From Polyangiaceae bacterium (GTDB taxonomy: Bacteria; Myxococcota_A; Polyangia; Polyangiales; Polyangiaceae): 64,000 bases of DNA. Below the pieces are notes generated by a model. The model saw nothing but the letters and a program-made list of their open reading frames with translations. It was not told the DNA's origin and ran no database searches. The position numbers and the translations under genes are program-made. Positions 30,684 to 38,350 of this stretch are shown one piece after another (positions within the stretch are counted from its first letter, which is position 1; each line of letters opens with the position of its first letter). The stretch is from positions 276,686-340,685 of the forward strand of contig JADJYE010000031.1 in assembly GCA_016719945.1 (NCBI GenBank), written 5' to 3'.

Positions 30684-31685
30684 ATGGCCCGCCCGCTACT
30701 CCGCCCGCCCCGCGAGCTGTCGACGCAAGGAGAGCCGCAGTTCGGCTCGTTCGAGGGCGGTCTGCCGCGCATGGATTTCGGTCCGATCCCGAAAGGGCGC
30801 CTGTGGAAGCTGGTCCATGGCAAGCGCTGGACGTACGTGGCGATCTCCGACGACGCGGTGTTCGCGGGCATGGCGGTCGTCTCCTTGTCGTACGCCGCGA
30901 CCGCGCTCGTGTTCGTCCTCGACCGCGCCACCGGCACGCTGTTGATCGACAAGAGCGCGCTCGGGCCGCCGACCGCGGCGACCTTCGAGGATCGTGGCGA
31001 CGGAGGGCGTACGGCGCGCTTCGAGCTCGGTCGCACGAGGCTCCTCCTCTCGGACGACGAGGTGCTGGTCGACCTCGACGCCGGGGGAGGTTCGCCGTCG
31101 ACGCACGTCATGGCGAGGGCCTCCGGCCCCTGTGCGACGCCGATCTCGGCGGTCGTCCCCATCGAGGGCGGCTACGCCAACGCGACCGAGAAGCGTATCG
31201 TCCCCGTCAGCGGAGAGATCGTCTCGGGGGGGCGCCGCTTCGTGCTCGGCCAGAGCCGCCCAGCCTTCGCCGCGTACGATCACACCGCTGGGTTCCTCGC
31301 GCGGCACACCGTCTGGCGGTGGGCGCTCGGCGTCGGCTACGACAGCGCGGGCGAGCGCGTCGCGTTCAACCTGGTGGAGGGGTTCGTCGGTGAGGCCGAG
31401 TGTGGGGCCTGGCTCGGCGATCGCCTCGTCGCGCTGGGCGAAGGGCGGTTCGAGCTCGACCTCGCGAAGCCGATGGAGCCGTGGCGCGTGACGACGACGT
31501 GCGGCGCGCTGGACATGCTCTTCACGCCCGCCGCGATCCACGCAGAGGACAAGGACATGCTCGTCGTGCGCTCGAAGTTCATCCAGCCGATCGGCTCGTT
31601 CGAGGGCACGCTCCGGCTCGATGGGGTGGTGCGCAAGCTGAGCGGGCTGCCCGGCGTGACCGAGCATCAGGACGTGCTCTGGTGA
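30684..31685 (+). CDS. DUF2804 family protein
   Basis: Family without established function. Typical features are AYDHTAGFLARHTVWRWALGVGY, GERVAFNLVEGF followed by E..AWLGDRL, and the C-terminal GSFEGTLRLDG..RKLSGLPGVTEHQDVLW. It is 333 aa. I chose ATG at 30684 because TATGGT at 30671-30676 looks like a -10 box and would lie inside a longer version; ATG at 30672 is the alternative. The stop overlaps the GTG start of the Nudix gene. Confidence 0.85.
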   Translation: MARPLLRPPRELSTQGEPQFGSFEGGLPRMDFGPIPKGRLWKLVHGKRWTYVAISDDAVFAGMAVVSLSYAATALVFVLDRATGTLLIDKSALGPPTAATFEDRGDGGRTARFELGRTRLLLSDDEVLVDLDAGGGSPSTHVMARASGPCATPISAVVPIEGGYANATEKRIVPVSGEIVSGGRRFVLGQSRPAFAAYDHTAGFLARHTVWRWALGVGYDSAGERVAFNLVEGFVGEAECGAWLGDRLVALGEGRFELDLAKPMEPWRVTTTCGALDMLFTPAAIHAEDKDMLVVRSKFIQPIGSFEGTLRLDGVVRKLSGLPGVTEHQDVLW

Positions 31686-32164
31686 AGCTCAACCCCCTCG
31701 CCATCCTCCCCAAGCCGGTGATCGGGATCATGAAGGAGATCCTGAGGCACTTATTGAAGCGTCCGGTCGTCGGGCTCGCCGTGCTCGCGACGGACGACAA
31801 GGGGAAGATCCTCCTCATCCGGCGTGGAGACACCGGCACGTGGGCGCTGCCGGGCGGCACGGTCGAGTGGGGCGAGACGCTCACCCAGACCCTCCACCGA
31901 GAGATGGCCGAGGAGGCGGGGGTCGACGAGGTCCAGGTCGGCGACGTCGTCGGGGTCTGGAGCCGTCCCGATCGCGATCCGAGGTTTCACGCGGTCACCG
32001 TCGTCGTGCGCGCCCGGGTCGGGCCGATCGTTCGACCTCCCATGAACCCGCTCGAGATCCGCGACTGTCGCCTGTTCGAGCCGGCCGACCTACCCCAGGA
32101 GCTCGCGATGTCGATGGGGGACTACCTCGACGCGGCGCGACAGGGCACCGTCGTCCTCGAGTGA
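31682..32164 (+). CDS. Nudix hydrolase
   Basis: Hydrolyses a nucleoside diphosphate linked to another group; the substrate is unknown. The complete Nudix box is present in GGTVEWGETLTQTLHREMAEEAGV (given as its elements: G, E after five residues, then REMAEEAGV). An N-terminal about 25-residue segment with LPKPVIGIMKEIL precedes the domain. At 160 aa it is a single-domain enzyme. GTG at 31682 overlaps the DUF2804 stop (GTGA), suggesting a two-gene operon. Confidence 0.9.
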   Translation: MKLNPLAILPKPVIGIMKEILRHLLKRPVVGLAVLATDDKGKILLIRRGDTGTWALPGGTVEWGETLTQTLHREMAEEAGVDEVQVGDVVGVWSRPDRDPRFHAVTVVVRARVGPIVRPPMNPLEIRDCRLFEPADLPQELAMSMGDYLDAARQGTVVLE

Positions 32165-32183
32165 TCCCGCGCGGCCCCGCGAA

Positions 32184-32214
32184 TTGGCAAGAGTCGCGGC
32201 GGGTCATGTAGAGT
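32184..32214 (+). promoter_or_regulatory. Promoter of the Gly-rich lipoprotein gene
   Basis: TTGGCA (32184-32189), a 19-nt spacer and TAGAGT (32209-32214), 6 nt before the ATG. Transcription would begin at or next to the start codon, giving a leaderless or nearly leaderless mRNA. Confidence 0.55.
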
Positions 32215-32220
32215 GAACGA

Positions 32221-32535
32221 ATGGCTTTTCGAATCGCTCTCGTCACAGGCGCCGTCGTCCTTGGCCTCGGGTGCACAGGGGATCGTGAGGCCGAGCCGGT
32301 GGTCGACCACCCCCCTGCCATCGGGAAGGGAGCCAACCCCAGCGGCGCCGGCGGAGCTGGCGGGACGACGTCGCAGGGTGGCGCGCCTGCCACCGGCGGA
32401 GCGCCTGCCACGGGCGGCGGTGGCGCCGGAACCGGCGGAGCGCCTGCCACGGGCGGCGGCGGCGCCGGAACCGGCGGAGCGCCTGCCACGGGCGGCGGCG
32501 GCGCCGGAACCGGCGGAGCCGGCGGCGTTCCGTGA
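32221..32535 (+). CDS. Gly/Ala-rich repetitive lipoprotein
   Basis: A 104-aa protein with signal peptide and lipobox VLGLGC (Cys about residue 18). The remainder is low complexity and Gly/Ala/Thr-rich, including three 13-residue repeats (GGAPATGGGGAGT). No folded domain is evident; it may be a surface spacer. The stop overlaps the GTG of the next gene. Confidence 0.7.
   Translation: MAFRIALVTGAVVLGLGCTGDREAEPVVDHPPAIGKGANPSGAGGAGGTTSQGGAPATGGAPATGGGGAGTGGAPATGGGGAGTGGAPATGGGGAGTGGAGGVP
32395..32511. repeat. 39-bp in-frame minisatellite, three units
   Basis: Units at 32395, 32434 and 32473, nearly identical, coding the 13-residue repeats of the lipoprotein. Copy number is likely to vary between strains without frameshift. 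Confidence 0.85.
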
Positions 32536-33125
32536 TTCGTCGCGCGCTGAGCTCGCTGTGCCTGCTCCTCGCGTGCGACGGCCGAGCCGAGACCTCGCCT
32601 GATCCCCAGGAGCGGCCGCCGGTGCTCAGGCCGCCGGGCTCCGATGGCGAAGGCGCCGCGCCTTCGAGCGGTGGCTCGCCCGCGAGCGGCGGCTCGCCCT
32701 CGAGCGGCGGCTCGCCTTCGAATGGCGGCTCGGGTGGTGACGGCACTGGCGGCGAGGTGCCGCTCGCGTTCGGCTCGTGTGGCTGCGCGCTCGAGATCCT
32801 CGACGGCACCAACACCGACTGCGGCGACTGCGTGCAGCTCGCCAAGGACGAGGCCAACGATCCTTGCTTCGAGGCCTTCGACGATTGCCTCGTCGATCCA
32901 GGGTGCCTCTCGGCCGACCAGCGGCTGATTCAGCAGTGTGGGAGCGACCGCACGATCGAGTGCGCCGAGGGCGCGCTCGCGGGGACACCCAACGCCTCGG
33001 CCGAGCGGCTCATCGCATACTACGGCTGCCTCTGCCGCTCGTGCGGGGCGTGTGCGTCGAGCGAGGGTGGCGCCGGCGGCGGAGGCGGCGCGCCGTTCGA
33101 CGCCAGCTGCACCATCGAGCCCTGA
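32532..33125 (+). CDS. Cys-rich lipoprotein
   Basis: A 197-aa protein starting MIRRALSSLCLLLAC, a lipobox. A Ser/Gly repeat linker (SGGSPASGGSPSSGG) is followed by a domain with about twelve cysteines (GSCGCALEI, DCGDCVQLA, DPCFEAFDDCL, YYGCLCRSCGAC). The spacing suggests a disulfide-bonded helical module of the kind common in myxobacterial secreted proteins. GTG at 32532 overlaps the previous stop. Function unknown. Confidence 0.75.
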   Translation: MIRRALSSLCLLLACDGRAETSPDPQERPPVLRPPGSDGEGAAPSSGGSPASGGSPSSGGSPSNGGSGGDGTGGEVPLAFGSCGCALEILDGTNTDCGDCVQLAKDEANDPCFEAFDDCLVDPGCLSADQRLIQQCGSDRTIECAEGALAGTPNASAERLIAYYGCLCRSCGACASSEGGAGGGGGAPFDASCTIEP

Positions 33126-33132
33126 GCGGCCG

Positions 33133-33954
33133 GTGCAGCGACGCACAGCCGCTCTCGTCGGGGTGTCGTTGGGGCTCGCGTGCTCGTCGCCCGAGCGCGC
33201 CGAGCCCGGCGAGCCGAAGGCGGCGAGGACGCTCAGGCAGCTCGCGGAGCAGCCCGCGGAGGGCCGTGAGGGGGTGATCCCGAGCGCGGGCGCTGTCACG
33301 GGCGCTGGGCCGCTGTCCGCCAGCGCGACCGCGAGCGCGACGAGCGCCGTGAGCGCGCCCAGCGCGACGAGCGCGACGCCCTGCCCAGCCGACATGGTCG
33401 ACGTCGGCGCGGCGTGCATCGATCGCTTCGAGGCCCCGAACATCAAGGGCGAAAAGCCGCTGCGCATGCAGACCTCGAAGGACGGCGACGCGTGGTGCGC
33501 CGAGCGCGGCAAGCGCCTGTGCACCGAGGACGAGTGGGTGCGCGCGTGCGAAGGGCCCAAGGGCAAGCCGTTCCCCTACGGCGCGAAGCACGACGCGAGC
33601 CGCTGCAACGAGCAGGGGAAGTTCATCAACCCGAGCTGGAAGACGCTCGGAGGCTGGCCCTCCGAGGCCGCGCGGGCTGAGGTCGCTCGCCTCGACCAGT
33701 CCGAGCCGAGCGGGGCACGCGAGGGCTGCAGGTCCGACGAGGGCGTGTTCGACCTCACGGGGAACGTGGGCGAGTGGGTCTTGCGGACGAAGGAGAACGA
33801 GACCAACTACTCGCACGTCGTGAAGGGCTGCTTCTGGGGCCGATGCTTCAGGCCGCCCCACACGCCCTCGTGCGAGTACGTGAACTACGCGCACCCGGCC
33901 GGCTATCGGAGCTACGAGCTCGGCTTCAGGTGCTGCAAGGCGAAGGCGCGCTGA
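33133..33954 (+). CDS. Lipoprotein with formylglycine-generating-enzyme (SUMF1) fold
   Basis: A 273-aa protein from GTG at 33133, with signal peptide and LGLAC (Cys17), then a Ser/Ala linker. An FGE-sulfatase type domain follows: MVDVGAACIDRFEAPN, KRLCTEDEWVRACEG, GVFDLTGNVGEWV and a C-terminal SYELGFRCC. In this fold many members do not generate formylglycine; whether the paired active cysteines are here is not clear, so enzymatic activity is uncertain. It follows two lipoprotein genes and probably ends their operon. Confidence 0.85.
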   Translation: MQRRTAALVGVSLGLACSSPERAEPGEPKAARTLRQLAEQPAEGREGVIPSAGAVTGAGPLSASATASATSAVSAPSATSATPCPADMVDVGAACIDRFEAPNIKGEKPLRMQTSKDGDAWCAERGKRLCTEDEWVRACEGPKGKPFPYGAKHDASRCNEQGKFINPSWKTLGGWPSEAARAEVARLDQSEPSGAREGCRSDEGVFDLTGNVGEWVLRTKENETNYSHVVKGCFWGRCFRPPHTPSCEYVNYAHPAGYRSYELGFRCCKAKAR

Positions 33955-33964
33955 GCCGCCCTGG

Positions 33965-33992
33965 TTGTCGACCCCAGGTCTGGCCCTATGAT
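33965..33992 (+). promoter_or_regulatory. Promoter of the DUF4336 gene
   Basis: TTGTCG (33965-33970), a 16-nt spacer and TATGAT (33987-33992). The ATG follows 11 nt later, so the leader is about 4-5 nt. Confidence 0.65.
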
Positions 33993-34003
33993 GAGGGCCG
34001 ACG

Positions 34004-34672
34004 ATGTTGACCCCTTGGGCCGAAGGCATCTGGACCGACACCCGTGAGGCGAAGTTCCTGGGCGTCGAGACGGGCACGCGGATGAGCGTCGTCCGCCTCT
34101 CGCAGGGCGGGCTCTTCGTGCTGTCTCCTGTCCCGCTCGATGACCAGACGAGGCGTCAGATCGACGCGCTCGGCGAGGTGCGCGCCGTGGTCGCGCCGAG
34201 CCTGTTCCACCACCTCTCGGTCGCCCAGTGGATGGCCGCGTACCCCAAGGCCACCTTCGCAGCGTGCCCCGGGCTCGAGTGGAAGCGCACCGATCTCGCG
34301 TTCTCGGGGGTCCTGGGAGATCAGCCGCACCCCATCTGGGCCCAGGACCTGGAGCAGGTCTACTTCTCCGCGCGCCGCGAGAACGAGCTCGACTTCTTCC
34401 ACGCCCCGACGCGCACGCTCCTGGTGACCGACGCGCTGTTGAACCTCTCGACGCACCCGCGCCCCTCGACGCGCTTCATCGCGAAGCTGATGAAGAATGA
34501 CGCGCCCGGCACTGGCTGGCTCGAGCCCGTCATGGTCCGAGACAAGAAGCTCGCGCGGCGTCAGGTCGATCGTATGCTCGCCTGGGACTTCGACCGGATC
34601 ATCCTCGCGCACGGCGCGCCGGTCGAGTCGGGCGGGCGCGAGGTCCTGCGGCGCGCCTACGCGTGGCTCTGA
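34004..34672 (+). CDS. DUF4336 family protein (metallo-beta-lactamase-like)
   Basis: A 222-aa protein with the DUF4336 pattern: GTRMSVVRLSQGGLFVLSPVPLD, VVAPSLFHHLSVAQWMAAYP, ENELDFFHAPTRTLLVTDALLNL and a C-terminal DRIILAHGAPV. The His-His and Asp/His positions resemble metal ligands of the metallo-hydrolase fold, but no reaction is established for the family. It is probably monocistronic, with its own promoter. The next gene is convergent, with two hairpin elements between. Confidence 0.85.
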   Translation: MLTPWAEGIWTDTREAKFLGVETGTRMSVVRLSQGGLFVLSPVPLDDQTRRQIDALGEVRAVVAPSLFHHLSVAQWMAAYPKATFAACPGLEWKRTDLAFSGVLGDQPHPIWAQDLEQVYFSARRENELDFFHAPTRTLLVTDALLNLSTHPRPSTRFIAKLMKNDAPGTGWLEPVMVRDKKLARRQVDRMLAWDFDRIILAHGAPVESGGREVLRRAYAWL

Positions 34673-34680
34673 GCGAGGGC

Positions 34681-34835
34681 GCGCGAGAAAACAACAGCGC
34701 CAGATTTCGCGCGCGGGGCGCGCGAAATCTGAAGGGCCCCGCGGGAGCGGGCGCGCGAGAAAACAACAGCGCCAGATTTCGCGCGCGGGGCGCGCGAAAT
34801 CTGAAGGGCCCCGCGAAAGCGGGCGCGCGAGAAGA
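34681..34835 (+). repeat. Intergenic double-hairpin element, two tandem copies (72-bp period)
   Basis: Each copy has a perfect 13-bp palindrome (34701-34731 and 34773-34803, arms CAGATTTCGCGCG) followed by the core GGGCCCCGCG-nn-AGCGGGCG (34734-34753 and 34806-34825). They fill the gap between convergent genes and end one base before the sigma54-activator stop, in the sense expected of a terminator for that gene. Confidence 0.88.
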
Positions 34836-34836
34836 A

Positions 34837-36426
34837 CTACCGATACTGTTCGACGTCGATGCCGTACCGCTTGAGCCAGCGGTGCACCTGCATCCGTTCC
34901 TTGCCGAACTCGCGACCGACGGCGGCGACGTTGCCGCGGTGGAAGGCGAGCAGAGAGCGCAGCTCCTGCTCGGTCGGCGTGCCCGTCCGCGTCGCGCGGT
35001 GCCCGGTCGGAGCGACGGCGGGCATGGGGCCAGGCGTGGGCCGCTGATCGTGGGGTGCCTGATCGCGGGGTGCAAAGTGCGGGCTCGGCGTCGTGGGGCG
35101 CGCCTCGGGGTGCGCGCCGTGGCCAGGGTCGAACACGCCGGGCGCCTGCCCGAAATAGCCCGGGTGTGGGGTCGTCTCGAAGCGGGCCGCCGGTGACGTC
35201 GCGCGCGGGTCGACGTCGGGGGCCCGCACCGCGTATTCGACCATCGCCTGCTTGATCGGGTCGGGCAGGTGCTGCGCGTCGAGGCTCGGTCCCTCGACCA
35301 GGGCGACGGCCCGCTTGATCGCGGCCTCGAGCTCGCGAACGTTGAAGGGCCAGTCGTAGTGCAAGAGCCCCGTCATGAAGGAGAACGTGAGGCCGAGCTC
35401 GGGGCGGTGGTGGCGCGCGAGCATGCTGCGGGTGAGGGCGAAGACGTCCTCCTTGCGCTCGCGCAGGGGGGGCAAGACGAGGCTATATTCGTTGAGGCGC
35501 GCGAACAGATCGCCGCGGAAGCGCTCGTCGCGCTGCAGCGCGGTGAGGTTGCGATGCGTCGCGCAGACCACGCGCACGTCGACCCGCTCCGGCGTGGTCG
35601 CGCCGACCGGGATGATCTCCTTCGACTGCAGCACACGAAGCAGCTTCGCTTGGGCGTCGAGCGGCATGTCGCCGATCTCGTCCAAGAACAGCGTGCCCCC
35701 GTCGGCGGCCTTCACGATCCCCGCCCTGTCACGCTCGGCGCCGCTGAACGCGCCCCGCTTGTAGCCGAACAGCTCGCTCTCGAGCAGAGACGCGGGGATC
35801 GCGGCGCAGTTGACCGCCTGGAAGGCGCCCTTGCGCCCGCTCGCGTGGTGCAGCTCCTTGGCGAACAGCTCCTTGCCCGTTCCGCTCTCACCGAGCACCA
35901 CGACGCTGATCTCGCTCTTGGCGACTCGGCTCAGCGCCCTGAGCAGCATGCGGATCTGGTAACCGCCGACGATGCCGGTGAGGCTCGCCTCGGTGATCCC
36001 TCCGGTGTCCGTGGCGCCGTCGATCCGGTATTTCGCGTAGCTCTCGGCGCCGGCCGCCACGAACTTGAAGATGGCGTCTCCGACGCGGATCTCGTGCAGA
36101 TCCTCGAGCGGGATCTCGGCGATGAACTGGCCGTCGACCAGGGTCCCGTTGCGGCTGCCGAGGTCGGCGATGACCCACTGGCCGTCGCGAAAGCGCACGC
36201 GGGCGTGCTGCCGGGAGACGGCCCCTTCCGGCACGCAGATGTTCGAGCTTGGGTCGCGCCCGATCACCAGATCGCGCTCGGAGAGCAGGTACGCGGGCGC
36301 GAATTGGTCGTACGACGGCGCGTACAGCAGGACCAGGCCCGCGCGCGTCCCGCGCGTCATGTCCGGGGACGCCTGCGCCCCGTACCGGTTCATCGACGCG
36401 GTCGTCCGCGCGGGCCGCTCTGCCAT
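34837..36426 (-). CDS. FHA-domain sigma54-dependent transcriptional activator
   Basis: A 529-aa protein: FHA domain at about 30-125 (VIGRDPSSNICVPEGAVSRQHARV; DLGSRNGTLVDG), then the AAA+ domain at about 150-390 with Walker A GESGTGKE, the sigma54-contact loop GAFSGA (a variant of GAFTGA), Walker B GGTLFLDEIGD, and R-fingers. A Pro/His-rich linker leads to a Fis-type helix-turn-helix at the C-terminus (NVAAVGREFGKERMQVHRWLKRYG). There is no receiver domain, so phosphothreonine binding by the FHA domain is the likely input, linking Ser/Thr kinases to sigma54 promoters as in other myxobacteria. Confidence 0.93.
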   Translation of the reverse strand: MAERPARTTASMNRYGAQASPDMTRGTRAGLVLLYAPSYDQFAPAYLLSERDLVIGRDPSSNICVPEGAVSRQHARVRFRDGQWVIADLGSRNGTLVDGQFIAEIPLEDLHEIRVGDAIFKFVAAGAESYAKYRIDGATDTGGITEASLTGIVGGYQIRMLLRALSRVAKSEISVVVLGESGTGKELFAKELHHASGRKGAFQAVNCAAIPASLLESELFGYKRGAFSGAERDRAGIVKAADGGTLFLDEIGDMPLDAQAKLLRVLQSKEIIPVGATTPERVDVRVVCATHRNLTALQRDERFRGDLFARLNEYSLVLPPLRERKEDVFALTRSMLARHHRPELGLTFSFMTGLLHYDWPFNVRELEAAIKRAVALVEGPSLDAQHLPDPIKQAMVEYAVRAPDVDPRATSPAARFETTPHPGYFGQAPGVFDPGHGAHPEARPTTPSPHFAPRDQAPHDQRPTPGPMPAVAPTGHRATRTGTPTEQELRSLLAFHRGNVAAVGREFGKERMQVHRWLKRYGIDVEQYR

Positions 36427-36487
36427 GCGCGCAGAAGTCTACAACGAGCCGGCGTTGGCGCGGCGCTGCCGTGGTAAAGCACCCCGA

Positions 36488-37327
36488 ATGACGCCCCAGG
36501 AGCTGACCGTCGCGGCAGTCCAGCTCGAGAGCCAGGCCTCGCTCGACGACAACCTCGAGGCGGTCACCCGGTTGTCACGGAGGGCGGCGACCTCGGGCGC
36601 GGAGCTCGTCGTGCTGCCCGAGAACTTCGCGTACATGGGGTCCGAGGAAGACAAGCGCGAGCTCGCCGAGCCTGTCCTCGTCGAGGCGAGCCCCAGCGAC
36701 GGTCCCATCCTCTGTGCGCTCCGCGCGCTGGCGCGTGACACGGGCGCGTTCATCATCGGCGGTGGGATGCCGGAGCGCTCCGCCGACCCCGAGCGTCCCT
36801 TCAACACCAGCGTGCTCGTCGCGCCGGATGGCAGGGTGACCGCGTCCTACCGCAAGATCCACCTGTTCGACGTCTCCGTCGGCGATGGCCAGCTGTACCG
36901 TGAGTCCGCCTCCACGTCCGCTGGCGAGCGCTCGGTCGTCGGCGACGTGCGCGGCGTGCCGGTCGGGTTGACCGTCTGCTACGACCTGCGCTTCCCAGAG
37001 CTCTTCCGCAAGCTCGCGGACGGGGGCGCGCGCGTCGCCACGGTGCCTGCCGCCTTCACGCTGATGACCGGGAAAGACCACTGGCACGTGCTGCTCCGCG
37101 CGCGCGCCATCGAGTCTCAGATGTTCGTGGTCGCCGCGGCGCAGTGCGGCAGGCACCCGCGCGGCCGCATGACATACGGCAAATCATGCGTGATCGACCC
37201 GTGGGGAGACGTCATCGCCCAGGCCTCGGACGGCCCGGGCTTCGTGCTCCGAGCGCTCGACCTGGGGCGCGTCGACGCGGTGCGCGAGAGCCTCCCTTGT
37301 CTCACCCACCGGCGGCCGATCGGCTGA
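36488..37327 (+). CDS. Carbon-nitrogen hydrolase, Nit1/deaminated-glutathione amidase-like
   Basis: A 279-aa nitrilase-superfamily amidase. The catalytic triad is visible: Glu in VVLPENFAYMG, Lys in YRKIHLFDVSVGDG, Cys in LTVCYDLRFPELF. The last two match the Nit1 branch, whose members repair deaminated glutathione; omega-amidase is an alternative. ATG at 36488. It is divergent from the sigma54 activator, with 61 bp between starts. Confidence 0.88.
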   Translation: MTPQELTVAAVQLESQASLDDNLEAVTRLSRRAATSGAELVVLPENFAYMGSEEDKRELAEPVLVEASPSDGPILCALRALARDTGAFIIGGGMPERSADPERPFNTSVLVAPDGRVTASYRKIHLFDVSVGDGQLYRESASTSAGERSVVGDVRGVPVGLTVCYDLRFPELFRKLADGGARVATVPAAFTLMTGKDHWHVLLRARAIESQMFVVAAAQCGRHPRGRMTYGKSCVIDPWGDVIAQASDGPGFVLRALDLGRVDAVRESLPCLTHRRPIG

Positions 37328-37373
37328 CCATAGCGCTTGCCTCCGAGCCCGAAGGGATGTTCCCTCTCGGGCC

Positions 37374-38024
37374 ATGGCCAGGCCCGACAAGAAGGCGCTC
37401 ATCTCCGCCGCGAAGAACTACCTCAAGGAGCACCCCGAAGAGATCGTTCGGGCGCTGAAGGGCGCGCTCGGCCTGAAGATCGGCGTCCCCTTGGACGCCC
37501 TGCGGTACCTCGCCAAGGAGCTCACGGGCGGCGAGAAGGCCCCCAAAGACATCGAGATCGACAGCGCGCCGCCCGGCGTTCGGATCGCGATGACGGTCGA
37601 GGCGGTGGGCTCGGTCTTGCGGGTCTCGCTCTGCCTGTTCGTCGAGGAGATCGAGATCACCAGCGATCAGATCCGGGTCACGACGCGCATCGCGGATCTC
37701 GCGCTGAAGGTGCTCGAGGGCTTCCAGACGCCCGTCTCAGCCCTGGTGCAATCGGGCGCGCTCGACCTGTCGAAGCCGGGCAACCTCGTCGCGTTCATCC
37801 CGAAGCGCCCGCCGATGATCGTCGACGCGAAGGACGACCGGATCGTGATCGACGCGCTCAAGGTCCCCAAGCTCGCGGACAACACCAAGGTGCGCCGAGC
37901 CCTCGCCATCGCCACGCCGGTGCTCAACATCCGCGCCATCCGCTCGAAGGACGACCACCTCGACGTGCACCTCAAGGCGACCCTCTCCGGCCTGCCCGAC
38001 GCGGTCGCCGCTGCGAGAAACTAA
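37374..38024 (+). CDS. Conserved-looking protein of unknown function
   Basis: A 216-aa protein without recognised motifs. The N-terminal KNYLKEHPEEIVRALKGALGLKIGVPLDALRYLAKEL is helical. The rest alternates strands (VRIAMTVEAVGSVLRVSLCLFVEEIEI; DHLDVHLKATLSGLPDAV) and resembles a lipid-binding or SMP-like beta fold, but this is a guess. No signal peptide. It lies 46 bp after the amidase gene, possibly in the same transcript, and is followed by hairpin elements. Confidence 0.75.
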   Translation: MARPDKKALISAAKNYLKEHPEEIVRALKGALGLKIGVPLDALRYLAKELTGGEKAPKDIEIDSAPPGVRIAMTVEAVGSVLRVSLCLFVEEIEITSDQIRVTTRIADLALKVLEGFQTPVSALVQSGALDLSKPGNLVAFIPKRPPMIVDAKDDRIVIDALKVPKLADNTKVRRALAIATPVLNIRAIRSKDDHLDVHLKATLSGLPDAVAAARN

Positions 38025-38042
38025 ACACGCGAGAAGAGAATC

Positions 38043-38070
38043 CTCGCGTGGGGAGAGGCCCACGCGATCT
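38043..38070. repeat. Short palindrome TCGCGTGGG/CCCACGCGA, copy 1
   Basis: The stretch ATCCTCGCGTGGGGAGAGG-CCCACGCGAT recurs almost exactly at 43758-43786, also next to a double-hairpin element. It has a 9-bp perfect stem with a short purine loop. It appears to be an accessory module of the same repeat family. Confidence 0.75.
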
Positions 38071-38075
38071 CCCCG

Positions 38076-38335
38076 CGCCGGAATTCCCGCGCGCCCTGGC
38101 GCGTGAATTCCGAAGGGCCCCGCGCTAGCGGGCGCGCGGGAAGAGAAAACCACCTCGCGCCGGAATTCCCGCGCGCCCTGGCGCGTGAATTCCCGCGCGC
38201 CCTGGCGCGTGAATTCCGAAGGGCCCCGCGCTAGCGGGCGCGCGGGAAGAGAAAACCACCTCGCGCCGGAATTCCCGCGCGCCCTGGCGCGTGAATTCCG
38301 AAGGGCCCCGCGCTAGCGGGCGCGCGGGAAGAGAA
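38076..38335 (+). repeat. Intergenic double-hairpin element, three tandem copies
   Basis: Palindromes with GGAATTC / GAATTCC outer arms and GCGCGCC / GGCGCG inner arms lie at 38080-38111, 38162-38217 (with an internal duplication) and 38268-38299. Each is followed by GGGCCCCGCGCTAGCGGGCG (38115-38134, 38221-38240, 38303-38322). They occupy the whole upstream region of the kinase gene, leaving 15 bp before its ATG. Confidence 0.88.
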
Positions 38336-38350
38336 ATACACTGCGGCTCG

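Noticed and set aside
32395..32511. Minisatellite as a separate non-coding repeat
   Set aside because: The 39-bp unit stays in frame and codes 13-residue repeats inside a signal-peptide-bearing lipoprotein, so it belongs to that gene.
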